Shown: one piece after another, positions 16,218 to 24,137 of the stretch | Layout of the letters: each line of letters starts with the position of its first letter | Numbering within the stretch: the first letter of the stretch is position 1 | Assembly: GCA_002726335.1 (NCBI GenBank) | Contig: PBSR01000036.1 | Coordinates: 1 to 25,175, forward strand | Reading direction: 5' to 3' | DNA from: Gemmatimonadaceae bacterium | GTDB lineage: Bacteria > Latescibacterota > UBA2968 > UBA8231 | DNA length: 25,175 nucleotides | Notes under the pieces: generated by a model | The model's input: only the letters and a program-made list of their open reading frames with translations | Database searches by the model: none | Told to the model about the DNA's origin: nothing | Made by a program: the position numbers and the translations under genes

Positions 16218-17255
16218 TTACTCGACAAGCTCGTAGATCTCCGCCGGACCAAAGGTCTCCGGGAAGTGGGGACGCAGGAACTTGCGGACCTCCCAGCACA
16301 GGCCGCACTTCTGCGGATATCCCTCACGCGGCTCATAACCGTGTTCCTCTGCCACTTCGAGAATCGCGAGGGGGCCTCGTTGGTAGGCCCTGTTCACGAG
16401 TTCGTTGCCCACGTGGAAGCCGCGCTGCATCCACTCGACGAGCGGCTTCTCGCGGGCATTGCCGACAATGATGCCGCAGCAGGTCTGGATATTGCCGTAG
16501 GGGTCGATGTGGATCTCCCACATCTCGTCGGCGTCGAACTCGGTGCGACAGCTCTGGTCACCCGACGTCCCGTGCCACAGCGGATCGTCGGCCAGCTCGT
16601 CCAGCGGCCGATCGGGAAAGAAAGAAGACAGGCTCTCGCCGGCGCGACCGACCAGGTTCGGCGCGTGCTCACGGGTGTACTCGGCCAGTTGTTTTTCGTC
16701 TCGCCCGATCCGGCGCAACTCCTGCAGGCGCTCCAGTGACAGGTCTTCTCCCGCCACGTTCTCACGCCCGAAGATCTCGGCCGCCCAGCGCCAGGCGCGA
16801 TGCCGCCTCTCGGGTGACACGAATGTCTGATGGTAAGGATCGGCGCTGATGAGAGCACCCACCAGGCCCGCATCCCGGAGTGCTTCGTACCGGGTCCGGG
16901 TCACGTCGTCGTCGACACACCAGGAGGCATTGGTTTCGAAGAAGTGTGGCTCACAGCCTTGCTCACGGGCGGCCCGGCAGATGGCCAGCATCTCCTCGTA
17001 GAACATCATGGCCTCGCCACCGGCGATGTGAACCACCCGATCGGTCTGGCGCAGCTGGCGCAGAAACTCGACGCCGTCGTCGAGAGACACCCTCACCCCC
17101 GGGAGCTTCGGGCTGCAGCTGAACAGACAGTGCCGGCAGGCGATCGTGCACTTGTAGCTGAACAGCAGGCTGGCCACGTGCTTGATGCCGATCGCCTTCG
17201 ACACACCCTCCCGGCGGACGACCTCGTCTACCGGCAGTGACCGGAGTTCGTCCAC
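16218..17255 (-). CDS. Radical SAM protein with SPASM-like C-terminal cysteines
   Basis: A 345-residue iron-sulfur enzyme. Cys36-x3-Cys40-x2-Cys43 is the canonical radical SAM motif that binds the 4Fe-4S cluster and S-adenosylmethionine; Gly79-Gly80-Glu81 is the SAM-binding GGE. Extra cysteines lie at 236, 259/260 and in a C-x2-C pair at 317/320, after ITIDPYGN-like residues (IHIDPYGNIQTCC, 248-260), the layout of SPASM/twitch auxiliary clusters in peptide- or protein-modifying radical SAM enzymes. It starts with GTG three bases after the glycyl radical enzyme's stop, so the two are surely co-expressed. Dedicated activases of glycyl radical enzymes normally lack SPASM. It may nonetheless activate the neighbouring enzyme, or modify another protein. 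No peptide precursor was found nearby. Confidence 0.86.
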   Translation of the reverse strand: MDELRSLPVDEVVRREGVSKAIGIKHVASLLFSYKCTIACRHCLFSCSPKLPGVRVSLDDGVEFLRQLRQTDRVVHIAGGEAMMFYEEMLAICRAAREQGCEPHFFETNASWCVDDDVTRTRYEALRDAGLVGALISADPYHQTFVSPERRHRAWRWAAEIFGRENVAGEDLSLERLQELRRIGRDEKQLAEYTREHAPNLVGRAGESLSSFFPDRPLDELADDPLWHGTSGDQSCRTEFDADEMWEIHIDPYGNIQTCCGIIVGNAREKPLVEWMQRGFHVGNELVNRAYQRGPLAILEVAEEHGYEPREGYPQKCGLCWEVRKFLRPHFPETFGPAEIYELVE

Positions 17256-17258
17256 AGG

Positions 17259-19475
17259 TCAGACCGAGTGCCGCCGACGCTCGATGATCTCGCGCTGCAG
17301 ATCCACCCCGAGCGTGGCGAAGCGGGCGGAGAAACCGCCGACCCGCACGATCAGGTTCGCGTGTTGCTCCGGATGCCGCAATGCCTCCTCGAGTTGTTCG
17401 ACGCTGGTCGTGTTCCCCTGAAAGATCATGCCGCCGCGGGCGAGGAAGGTGGTGAGGATGACCCGCATGCGCTCGTGGTCGATCCACTGATCGTCCATGT
17501 CCCACATGGTGGTTGCACCCCCCGTCACACATTCGAAGGGCAGGGACGTGCTCGAGTTGATGGCGCTGGTGATCCCCTCCTTCATGGCGCGGCCCAGAGG
17601 CGTGACACCGTGCCCGATCATCTCACCGGCGTGGGAGCCGTCACCGCGAGCGCCCAGCTCGGCACTGGCTCCGGGGGTCCAGACGAAGTTGAAGACCATG
17701 GGCTTCAGACGCCCAGCGAAGCGGGTGCGCCGCGCCGTGGCCAGCGTACACACGCTGCGCAGCACGCGCCGTGTCATGGCGTCCGCCGACGGGTCTTCGA
17801 CGCCGAACATCGGCAGCTGGCGAAGCCTGGCCTGCAGTACCGGGCTGTCCGCGAAGTCCGTCCGCAGGGCCTCGAGCATCTCCCCCGGGGTCACGAAGCT
17901 CTGATCGAAGACGGCGCGCTGGAGACCGTTGAGCGAATCGGCGGCGCTGGTGATCCCGAGGGGGGCGAAGCCGTAGTCGTGGTAGCGGGAGCCGCCGGCC
18001 TGTTGCTCCAGGCCGCGGTCGAGACAGTCGCTCATCAGGCTCGAGAGCAGGTAACACGGACGCAGTTCGGCGTAGCACTCGCTGGCGATGTCGAGGGCCC
18101 GGACCATGGCGTCGTACTGGCGCGCCAACTCGGTCTCGAAGGCCTTGTAGAGCTCTTCGAAGTCGTCGTAGTCGGTCAGGTCGCGGTCGTGGGGGATGCG
18201 AGACTCACCGGTCAACAGATCGACCCCGCCGTTGAGCACCAGCTCCAGCACCTTCGCCACGTTGTGGGTGCGCGCGAAGTTCAGGTCGCAGTTCATGCCC
18301 TGCGGGCTGATCTCCATGCAGCCGCCGGCCATGTACATCGCCGCATCGTCACGGGCAACGCCACCGTTGACGATGGCCGGGATGCAGACGTCGTCATTGT
18401 AGATCTGGGCGCGGTTGCTCCCCTCCAGCAGGTAGCGGACCATCAGCTCCATGAAGTCCGGCGGGCACTGGCTGCAGACGCGCGGGTAGACGACCGGGTG
18501 GGTCTGTTCGAGGTCGATGATGGATTCGACCATGATGTACGACAGCGGATTGACGGCACAGGTGCCATCAGCATGGGTGCCGCCCGGCACCACCGCTTCG
18601 ACCCAACCGTCGCCGTTCTGGAGACGCTCGTGACAGCGGATCCAGAGCTCGTCGATCAGCTCCCTGGCTGTCTCCAGCGTCGTGACTCCCTGCGCCAGAT
18701 CCTTTGCCAGATACGGCCACAGAAAGGTGTCGGCCCGCCCGGGACCGTTGCCGCCGAAGGGATTTTCGAACATGACAGCAAGGTGCTGAAAGTGGAAGAA
18801 CTGGACCGCTTCATGGAAGCTTCGAGGCGGCTGGCGTGGCACGCGCGAACAGATCTCGATCAATCGCTCGAGGCGTTCGCAGTCGGCACCCGAGCTCGAC
18901 TCCGACTGTGCCCGCAGAGCGGCCACGTGCCGGTCGTTCCAGCTGAGCACGCTCTGCCACAGAATGATGGCGCCCTGCAGGAGCTGCCGGGCACTCTCCG
19001 CGGTGGCGTCGGTCAGACGCGCGGTGAGGTCGGCGATGTGTCCCTCGACGCCCTTCTCCAGCAGGTGGTCCCAGCGCCAGCCGATGTGACCCGGAGCGCC
19101 GCCGCCACCCACGAAGGGATCGATGAGGTCACGCTGACGCTCTCCCATCTGCTTCCATGCGTCATATCGCTCCCACCTTTGGGCGTGCTCGTGCTCCGGC
19201 TCCAGCCAGCGGTTCGGGATCTGGTAGAGCATGCCGACGAGGAGTTCGTCGGGCAGGACGTGGACCGGCTCGTTCTCGAGGGCGTAGGCCAGCGACTTGG
19301 CGTAGCGCTCCCAGTACGGCGCCGACCCATGGAGCTCGAAGAACGCTCTGGTCTGGTTGCGCCGGCGCGGGCTGGCGGTGTCGGCCGCCCCACGTTGGCG
19401 GCTGGCATCCCGAAATCGTGTGATCCGTGGGGACAACGTCGTGATCAGTGTCTCGTTGGGACTTGGCAGGATCAT
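17259..19475 (-). CDS. Glycyl radical enzyme, dehydratase-type (pyruvate formate-lyase superfamily)
   Basis: A 738-residue oxygen-sensitive enzyme using a backbone glycyl radical. The C-terminal radical loop is RVGGFSARF (711-719), with Gly714 as radical site. The active-site loop GGCMEI contains Cys386 and Glu388, the C-x-E pair of glycerol/diol dehydratase, choline lyase and related eliminases, rather than the Cys-Cys of pyruvate formate-lyase. GRAD (246-249), SFHEAVQFFHFQHL (219-232) and HAGEMIGHGVTPLGR are other family features. It is somewhat short for the family (usually ~780-850). It likely catalyses dehydration or another C-X bond elimination on a polyol- or sulfonate-like molecule; the substrate is unknown. 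The start ATG 19475 has only a weak upstream CAGG. It heads a tightly packed operon. Confidence 0.88.
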   Translation of the reverse strand: MILPSPNETLITTLSPRITRFRDASRQRGAADTASPRRRNQTRAFFELHGSAPYWERYAKSLAYALENEPVHVLPDELLVGMLYQIPNRWLEPEHEHAQRWERYDAWKQMGERQRDLIDPFVGGGGAPGHIGWRWDHLLEKGVEGHIADLTARLTDATAESARQLLQGAIILWQSVLSWNDRHVAALRAQSESSSGADCERLERLIEICSRVPRQPPRSFHEAVQFFHFQHLAVMFENPFGGNGPGRADTFLWPYLAKDLAQGVTTLETARELIDELWIRCHERLQNGDGWVEAVVPGGTHADGTCAVNPLSYIMVESIIDLEQTHPVVYPRVCSQCPPDFMELMVRYLLEGSNRAQIYNDDVCIPAIVNGGVARDDAAMYMAGGCMEISPQGMNCDLNFARTHNVAKVLELVLNGGVDLLTGESRIPHDRDLTDYDDFEELYKAFETELARQYDAMVRALDIASECYAELRPCYLLSSLMSDCLDRGLEQQAGGSRYHDYGFAPLGITSAADSLNGLQRAVFDQSFVTPGEMLEALRTDFADSPVLQARLRQLPMFGVEDPSADAMTRRVLRSVCTLATARRTRFAGRLKPMVFNFVWTPGASAELGARGDGSHAGEMIGHGVTPLGRAMKEGITSAINSSTSLPFECVTGGATTMWDMDDQWIDHERMRVILTTFLARGGMIFQGNTTSVEQLEEALRHPEQHANLIVRVGGFSARFATLGVDLQREIIERRRHSV

Positions 19476-19580
19476 GGCGCCTGACTGTCAGTCGAAAGCG
19501 GAAGGAATCGGTTCACGATCCAATATCAGCAATAATCGATGGGCGGTCACTCCGGGTGATCTGGACACGTCACCGTATCA

Positions 19581-19610
19581 TTGACCCCAACCCGCAATCC
19601 CTTCTATGTA
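19581..19610 (+). promoter_or_regulatory. Candidate promoter of the enolase-superfamily dehydratase gene
   Basis: TTGACC (19581-19586), an 18-base spacer and TATGTA (19605-19610). Position is good: the expected start would give a leader of under 30 bases carrying the ribosome binding site. The -10 box is weak. Confidence 0.38.
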
Positions 19611-19631
19611 CATCACATGTGCCCATCATTC

Positions 19632-19637
19632 GGAGGA
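19632..19637 (+). promoter_or_regulatory. Ribosome binding site of the enolase-superfamily gene
   Basis: GGAGGA, six bases before the ATG at 19644; strong, and fixes the start. Confidence 0.8.
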
Positions 19638-19643
19638 AACTGA

Positions 19644-20789
19644 ATGCGTATCACAGCCGTGAAGGCCATGGAGCTGAGAGATTCCGCCGGCCAGAGTCTG
19701 GTGCGGGTGGAAACCGATGCCGGCCTCTTCGGCATCGGCGAAGCCGGGGCAGCCGGCCCGGCGGCGCGCGCCAATCTGCAGTGGCTCGAGCCCGTTCTCA
19801 TCGGCGCCGACCCGCTCCATATCGACAGGCTATACCAACAGATGATGGGCCTGCAGCACACCTACCAGGCGCATGTGCCAACCGTCAGCGGCGTCGACAT
19901 CGCGCTGTGGGACCTGGCGGGCAAGATCCTCGACCGCCCCGTCTGCGACTTGCTCACGGGCCGCTACCGCGACCGCGTTGAGATCTACTATGGCGGGGCG
20001 CCATCGGCCATGACCGATCGCGCGGTGGTCGACGATTGGGTCGCCGAGCTCCGCTCCCACCCTCATGGCTACCGCACGGCGAAGGTGGGTTTCACCGGCC
20101 TGCTCGATAGCACACGTCTCTCCCGCCCGTTTGTGGGTGGCGCCCCCAGCCAGACGTTGAAGGTCAGCGATATGAGGGTTGTGCAAGCAGGTTTTGAGAC
20201 GCTGCGCGACGTGATGGGTTGGGACCTCGATTTCATCGTCCACTGCCACAACGAGTTTGACGTACCCACGGCCATCGGTCTGTGTCAGGCCGTGGAAGAG
20301 GCGCGGCCGATCTGGATAGAGGACCCGCTGCAGGTGTGGTTCAACGACGGTTACAAAGCCCTCAGATCGGCGTCACGCGTGCCGATCTGCACGGGCGAGA
20401 AGATCGAGGGCTACCGCGATTTTCTGCCGTTCATCGTAGAAGGTGGAATTGACGTCCTGCACCCCGACCTCTGCTGGTGTGGCGGCATCAGCGGGGGCAG
20501 AAAGATCGCCGAACTCGCCGATCACTACGGCTTGCCGGTTGCGCTCCACAACTGCGGCAGCCTGGTGCACAACATGGCCAACGTCCACTTCGGGGCATCG
20601 GTGCGCAATTTCAGCATGAGTGAGACGCGTATTTACGCGCGCCCCTACATCGCGGCGATGGGCGGCCTGGATGGATTCGACGTGGTGGACGGCATGCTCG
20701 CCGTGCCCGCGGGGCCTGGCCTGGGGTTCAACCTCGTACCGGAGATCCTGCGGGCAGAGCTGAAAGAGGGTGAACCTTTCTGGGATTGA
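19644..20789 (+). CDS. Enolase-superfamily (mandelate racemase/muconate lactonizing type) sugar-acid dehydratase-like enzyme
   Basis: A 381-residue enzyme with the enolase-superfamily capping domain (~1-120) and barrel (~125-365). The N-terminal GLFGIGEAG and VSGVDIALWDLAGK (81-94) stretches are typical. Expected metal ligands on strands 3-5 are His200 (IVHCHNEF) where Asp is normal, Glu226 (IEDP) and Glu252 (GEKIEG). His302 (ALHNCG) matches the general acid/base His of galactonate/gluconate-type dehydratases. It would abstract the proton next to a sugar acid's carboxylate and eliminate water, giving a 2-keto-3-deoxy acid. The specific aldonate is unknown, and the Asp-to-His change makes activity worth testing. 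Strong ribosome binding site; convergent with the lactonase-like gene, seven bases apart. Confidence 0.84.
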   Translation: MRITAVKAMELRDSAGQSLVRVETDAGLFGIGEAGAAGPAARANLQWLEPVLIGADPLHIDRLYQQMMGLQHTYQAHVPTVSGVDIALWDLAGKILDRPVCDLLTGRYRDRVEIYYGGAPSAMTDRAVVDDWVAELRSHPHGYRTAKVGFTGLLDSTRLSRPFVGGAPSQTLKVSDMRVVQAGFETLRDVMGWDLDFIVHCHNEFDVPTAIGLCQAVEEARPIWIEDPLQVWFNDGYKALRSASRVPICTGEKIEGYRDFLPFIVEGGIDVLHPDLCWCGGISGGRKIAELADHYGLPVALHNCGSLVHNMANVHFGASVRNFSMSETRIYARPYIAAMGGLDGFDVVDGMLAVPAGPGLGFNLVPEILRAELKEGEPFWD

Positions 20790-20796
20790 GTCGAAC

Positions 20797-21654
20797 TCAT
20801 CCGCCAAACCACAGCCTTCCTGGCGTGGTACTGAAGATGGCTTCCTCTTCAGCGTCACTCAGATCGAGGGACTGGCTGAACAACGTACGGCTCTGCGCGT
20901 AGGTGACCTGTGGGGTGTATTTCTCGCACGGGAAGTCACTCCCCCAGACACAGCGATCGGGACCGTAGACATCGATCACCGCCCTGATGAGGGGAGGCGT
21001 ATCGACGAAGGGATAGGGCTGCCCTGAGCCTGCTGCCAGCCAGGTGAGTTTGGCGTGCAGGTTGGGGTATTTTGCCAGCTGTAGTGTTCGCTGGATCGTC
21101 TCGCCTTGAATGCCATCGTCCCCGTGAGCGAACATGCAGTGGTCGAGTACCACGGGTAGATCGGGGTGCCTCTGCAGCATGGTTGCCAGCTCGTCGGCGA
21201 GAGGCAGCCGGATGAGAGCGTTGATGACGATCCCGAGCTCTTCAGCGGTACTCCAGAGAGCGTCGACACCGGGATGGTCGAGGTGCTTCTCGACGCTGTA
21301 GTCCAGGTGTTTCTCGGGCTGTCCCGCCGGGACACTGCGCATACCCCGCACATTGCAGTCCTGCACATAGGCTCTGAGCCGAGAGGGGCTCTCCGGGTCC
21401 TCCGGGTGCAGGGTGCAGACACCCGCCATCCAGGGAGTGTTGTCGCGGGACGAGTCCGTCAGAAAGCGATTGTCGAAGCCATAGGTCATGCTCGTGTGGA
21501 TGGCGACGACCCGCTGCACTCCGGCCGAACTCATGTCCCTCCGCAGGTGCTCGACCGTACCGATGCCGGCAGGACGGTGGCCTGCACTGTCCAGGACCGG
21601 ATAACGCTCCCGGTCATCGCTGAATATGTGTGCGTGTGTATCGGTTACCTGCAT
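20797..21654 (-). CDS. Amidohydrolase-2 family protein, COG3618-like sugar lactonase
   Basis: A 285-residue TIM-barrel protein. The start VTDTHAHIF holds His7 and His9; RYPVLD follows, the usual position of YPW in COG3618 lactonases. LDHC (Asp171-His172) and WGSDFP (Asp240) provide the remaining active-site residues. Relatives open L-fucono-, L-rhamnono- or galactaro-type lactones. This fits the neighbouring enolase-superfamily dehydratase, which would use the resulting open acid, but hydrolysis of other carboxylate substrates is possible. The ATG follows GGGAGA by four bases. It sits nine bases after the MFS transporter stop, so the two are one operon. Confidence 0.82.
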   Translation of the reverse strand: MQVTDTHAHIFSDDRERYPVLDSAGHRPAGIGTVEHLRRDMSSAGVQRVVAIHTSMTYGFDNRFLTDSSRDNTPWMAGVCTLHPEDPESPSRLRAYVQDCNVRGMRSVPAGQPEKHLDYSVEKHLDHPGVDALWSTAEELGIVINALIRLPLADELATMLQRHPDLPVVLDHCMFAHGDDGIQGETIQRTLQLAKYPNLHAKLTWLAAGSGQPYPFVDTPPLIRAVIDVYGPDRCVWGSDFPCEKYTPQVTYAQSRTLFSQSLDLSDAEEEAIFSTTPGRLWFGG

Positions 21655-21663
21655 GGTGTCTCC

Positions 21664-22854
21664 CTACCCCCATCTCGAGTCAGCGTCCGCTGGACGCGGC
21701 AGCCGGCCAGCCCTCAGAAGATAACACACACCCACCAGCACAATCGCCACACCGAACGCTTCGAAACCCAGCCTGTAACTGCGATCCGTCACGGCAATCC
21801 CCATGGCCATGACCACCGGTATGCCGGCGACCTCGCTGGCGAAACCCTTCACCGACGATGCTGTGGCGCGGTGCTCGCTGGGAATGACGGCCTGCAGTCG
21901 GGCATCGTAGACAATGTCGATCGCCTGGAAGACAAAGACGAACAGAACCACGAGAAGGATCGCTGCCGGATGCATGGACCACGCCGCAACGAACAGTCCA
22001 GCGCCGCAGGCGGCGAACACGGAGAAGACGGTACGCGATGACAGGTCGACGAACCGATGAGCCATGAAACTGGCCAATGCCTGGGTGCCGCACAGCACCG
22101 CCAGCAGCACACCGGGAGCGTATTCCGGCAGGCCGATCTCCACCGCAAGAATCGGCCAGTACTCCTCGAGGGTGCCGCCCAGCGACAGGGCGACAGTGGC
22201 GAACAGGACGAGGTGGCGCACATAGGGCCGCAACACGACCTCGCCTACCCCTGCCCGCAGAGTCACCGCATAGGCCGCCCACCCGGTGGCTCCGGTGGGG
22301 GCCACCGGAGGGGCCGTCGGCAGGGACAGCAGGAGGCCGCCGGCAGCGAGGGCCGCGGCGGCACTGGCGGCGATGAGGATCTCGTAGCCCGAGGACACTA
22401 CCCACGAGGCAGCGAGAGAAGCCGCCACGATGCCGGCCTGGCCGAGGCCCCGGCATCTGCCCTGGACCCTGGCGTAGTCGTCCTGCCGGCCGAAACGCTT
22501 CAGCTCATCGTAGACGAGAGCCTCGAAGGCGCCCGACCCGAGGGCCCCCTCGATCCCCCACAGAACGAAGCCGACGAGAAACCCCCAGAAACTGGGGAAG
22601 AGGGCCCAGCAGGTGTACCCACAGGCGCGCAGAACCGCGCCGAAGACCATGATGGCCTTGCGGGAATGGCGATCGGCGAGCACGCCGGACGGCACTTCCA
22701 GCACGATCGTTGTGGCGCACCAGACGGCCAGGAGGGTAGCCAGCTCCATCGGGCTCAAGCCATGATCGACGAACATCACGGCGTAGAACGGGTAGATGAG
22801 CATGAGCTCATCCACGAAACAGTGGCTGTAGAGACGGAAGAGAAAGGAGTTCAT
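21664..22854 (-). CDS. Major facilitator superfamily transporter
   Basis: A 396-residue inner-membrane transporter with about twelve hydrophobic segments. The motif A-like loop between segments 2 and 3 is GVLADRHSRKAIMVFG (57-72). VPSGVLAD and a central loop near residue 190 (PTAPPVAPTGATG) are typical of the two-half architecture. It likely exchanges a small solute with protons; context with the lactonase suggests a sugar acid or lactone. ATG 22854 is preferred because GAGG (22866-22863) sits eight bases upstream; a GTG three codons earlier is the alternative. First gene of a two-gene operon with the lactonase. Confidence 0.87.
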   Translation of the reverse strand: MNSFLFRLYSHCFVDELMLIYPFYAVMFVDHGLSPMELATLLAVWCATTIVLEVPSGVLADRHSRKAIMVFGAVLRACGYTCWALFPSFWGFLVGFVLWGIEGALGSGAFEALVYDELKRFGRQDDYARVQGRCRGLGQAGIVAASLAASWVVSSGYEILIAASAAAALAAGGLLLSLPTAPPVAPTGATGWAAYAVTLRAGVGEVVLRPYVRHLVLFATVALSLGGTLEEYWPILAVEIGLPEYAPGVLLAVLCGTQALASFMAHRFVDLSSRTVFSVFAACGAGLFVAAWSMHPAAILLVVLFVFVFQAIDIVYDARLQAVIPSEHRATASSVKGFASEVAGIPVVMAMGIAVTDRSYRLGFEAFGVAIVLVGVCYLLRAGRLPRPADADSRWG

Positions 22855-22997
22855 GTACGGCACCTCATCGGGGGCGGGAGTTCACGAAGGCGAGAACGCA
22901 ACAAGACCCGGCCTTCCTGTGGCGGCGCCCGAGCGTGGTACGGGCACGGACAGGTGGCGTGTTGCCATCCGTCGGAACGGCGATGAGGTAGGTGCGA

Positions 22998-23026
22998 CCA
23001 GCCGCTGTCAGCGGCCGGTTGGCTGG
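22998..23026. repeat. Inverted repeat CCAGCC / GGCTGG
   Basis: CCAGCC (22998-23003) pairs with GGCTGG (23021-23026) across 17 bases that include GCTGTCAGC, itself self-complementary. No T-run follows on either strand, so it is not a terminator. Confidence 0.4.
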
Positions 23027-23039
23027 TGACTCAGAGTCA
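23027..23039. promoter_or_regulatory. Perfect 13-base palindrome, possible operator
   Basis: TGACTC-A-GAGTCA with a single central base, located between divergent genes. Symmetry and position suit a dimeric regulator, but no regulator gene is in the window. Confidence 0.35.
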
Positions 23040-23205
23040 GGTGAATCCGCTCATGATGCTCCAATATACAACCGGGGAAGAAAGACGACACCGAGTTGAT
23101 CCCTGTGTGGGGCCGGGTCTGGTCCGACATAGCGCGGATGCGCATGTTCTCTGAACGCATCCAGGCTGAATCCACGACCACACATATAGTAGAAAGAGAC
23201 AACGT

Positions 23206-24122
23206 ATGAGTATCGGTCATCGTAGTGCGGGGCGTCTCCGTCGGAACCTGACACGCTCCTGCATCGCCTTCGCGGTATTGCTGCAGCTGATGTCTGTCAG
23301 CATGACCTCCCACGTTTCCGCCCAGCAGCCTGCCCAGCCGGCAACAAGGCGGTCGATCTCAGAGCGGCACCTCGATCCCTCGGGGTTCCCCTGGCCATCC
23401 GGGGCGAAGGCCGCCCTCAGCCTGACCTTCGATGACGGGCGCTCCAGCCAGGTCACCCACGCCGTGCCGGTGCTCGATTCCTTTGCTGTGAAGGCCACGT
23501 TCTACGCCCAGCCGAAGAATCTTCTGGAGGAGCTCGAACGCTGGCAGCATGCCATCGCTTCGGGGCACGAGATCGGAAATCACACCGTCGGCACCCGTGC
23601 ACGGGGAATTTCGCCTGGGTCCGGTACGATGGTGTCGTGCTCGAGTCCTACGACCTCGACCGCATGCGTGCCGAGATCCTGCAGGCCAATGATGAGTTGG
23701 AAGAGCTCGTGGGCTCCCGCCCCGTGAGTTTCGCCTACCCCTGCGGTCAGACCTTCGTCGGTCGTGGCCGCGAGACGCAAAGCTACGTGCCGCTGGTGGC
23801 AGAGATGTTCCAGACCGGGCGGCGCTGGCTGGATGAGACCTCGAACGCACCGGACCATTTCGACACGGCCCAGGTGATGTCGATGCGGATGGATGGGGAG
23901 GACTTCAGCAGGGTACGTCGAATGATCGAGCGCGCGAAACGAAATGAGAACTGGCTGGTCCTGGCCGGCCACAGCGTTGGCGAGTCAACTCAGTGGGGGA
24001 CCAACCTGGCCATGCTCAGGGAGCTGCTGGCCTACGCCACCGATCCGGCCAATGGCGTCTGGGTCGCACCCGTGTCGGAGGTAGCCACGTTCATCGCCAG
24101 AGAACGGGCAGCCAGGGAGTAG
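23206..24122 (+). pseudogene. Secreted polysaccharide deacetylase (NodB fold), frameshifted
   Basis: The gene starts at 23206 with a signal peptide (cut near VSA-QQ, residue ~39) and enters a NodB-like deacetylase domain: LSLTFDDG with Asp76-Asp77, ATFYAQ and GHEIGNHT with His126. The frame then shifts at about 23588-23592. The remainder continues one frame over as HPCTGNFAWVRYDG, then SFAYPCGQTF and LVLAGHSVGE, to a stop at 24122. Inserting one base would restore H-x3-H, the zinc motif, and give a 305-residue protein. The family removes acetyl groups from chitin-, peptidoglycan- or xylan-type glycans. A sequencing error is as likely as a genuine mutation. Without correction, two partial products would result. 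The ribosome binding site is weak. Confidence 0.8.
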
Positions 24123-24137
24123 GAATCGCCGGATTGC

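Larger units (their letters stand above)
19476..19643. other. Divergent spacer between glycyl radical operon and enolase-superfamily gene
   Basis: A 168-base spacer, relatively AT-rich near 19520-19540 (CAATATCAGCAATAATCG). It holds a candidate plus-strand promoter and a strong ribosome binding site for the dehydratase gene. ATGTACAT and ACATGT, two small palindromes, lie at about 19606-19620. No clear minus-strand promoter was recognised. Confidence 0.4.
22855..23205. other. 351-base divergent spacer between MFS operon and polysaccharide deacetylase
   Basis: No convincing gene. It should hold promoters for both directions. It contains an inverted repeat (22998-23026) directly followed by a perfect 13-base palindrome (23027-23039), listed separately. 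TATAGT at about 23186 could serve as a -10 box for the deacetylase, but no good -35 is present. The half near 22870-22960 is GC-rich and featureless. Confidence 0.5.

Noticed and set aside
16214..16336. Upstream extension of the CBM9-like protein to 16336
   Set aside because: It would bury the signal peptide behind 41 Arg/Ser-rich residues and overlap the radical SAM gene by 119 bases.
17268..19484. A 738-codon open frame on the plus strand, antisense to the glycyl radical enzyme
   Set aside because: Its translation has no recognisable domain and is a by-product of high-GC codon use in the real gene, whose active-site motifs are unmistakable.
23580..23600. Programmed ribosomal frameshift in the deacetylase gene
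   Set aside because: There is no slippery heptamer or obvious downstream pseudoknot at the junction; a simple indel is more likely.
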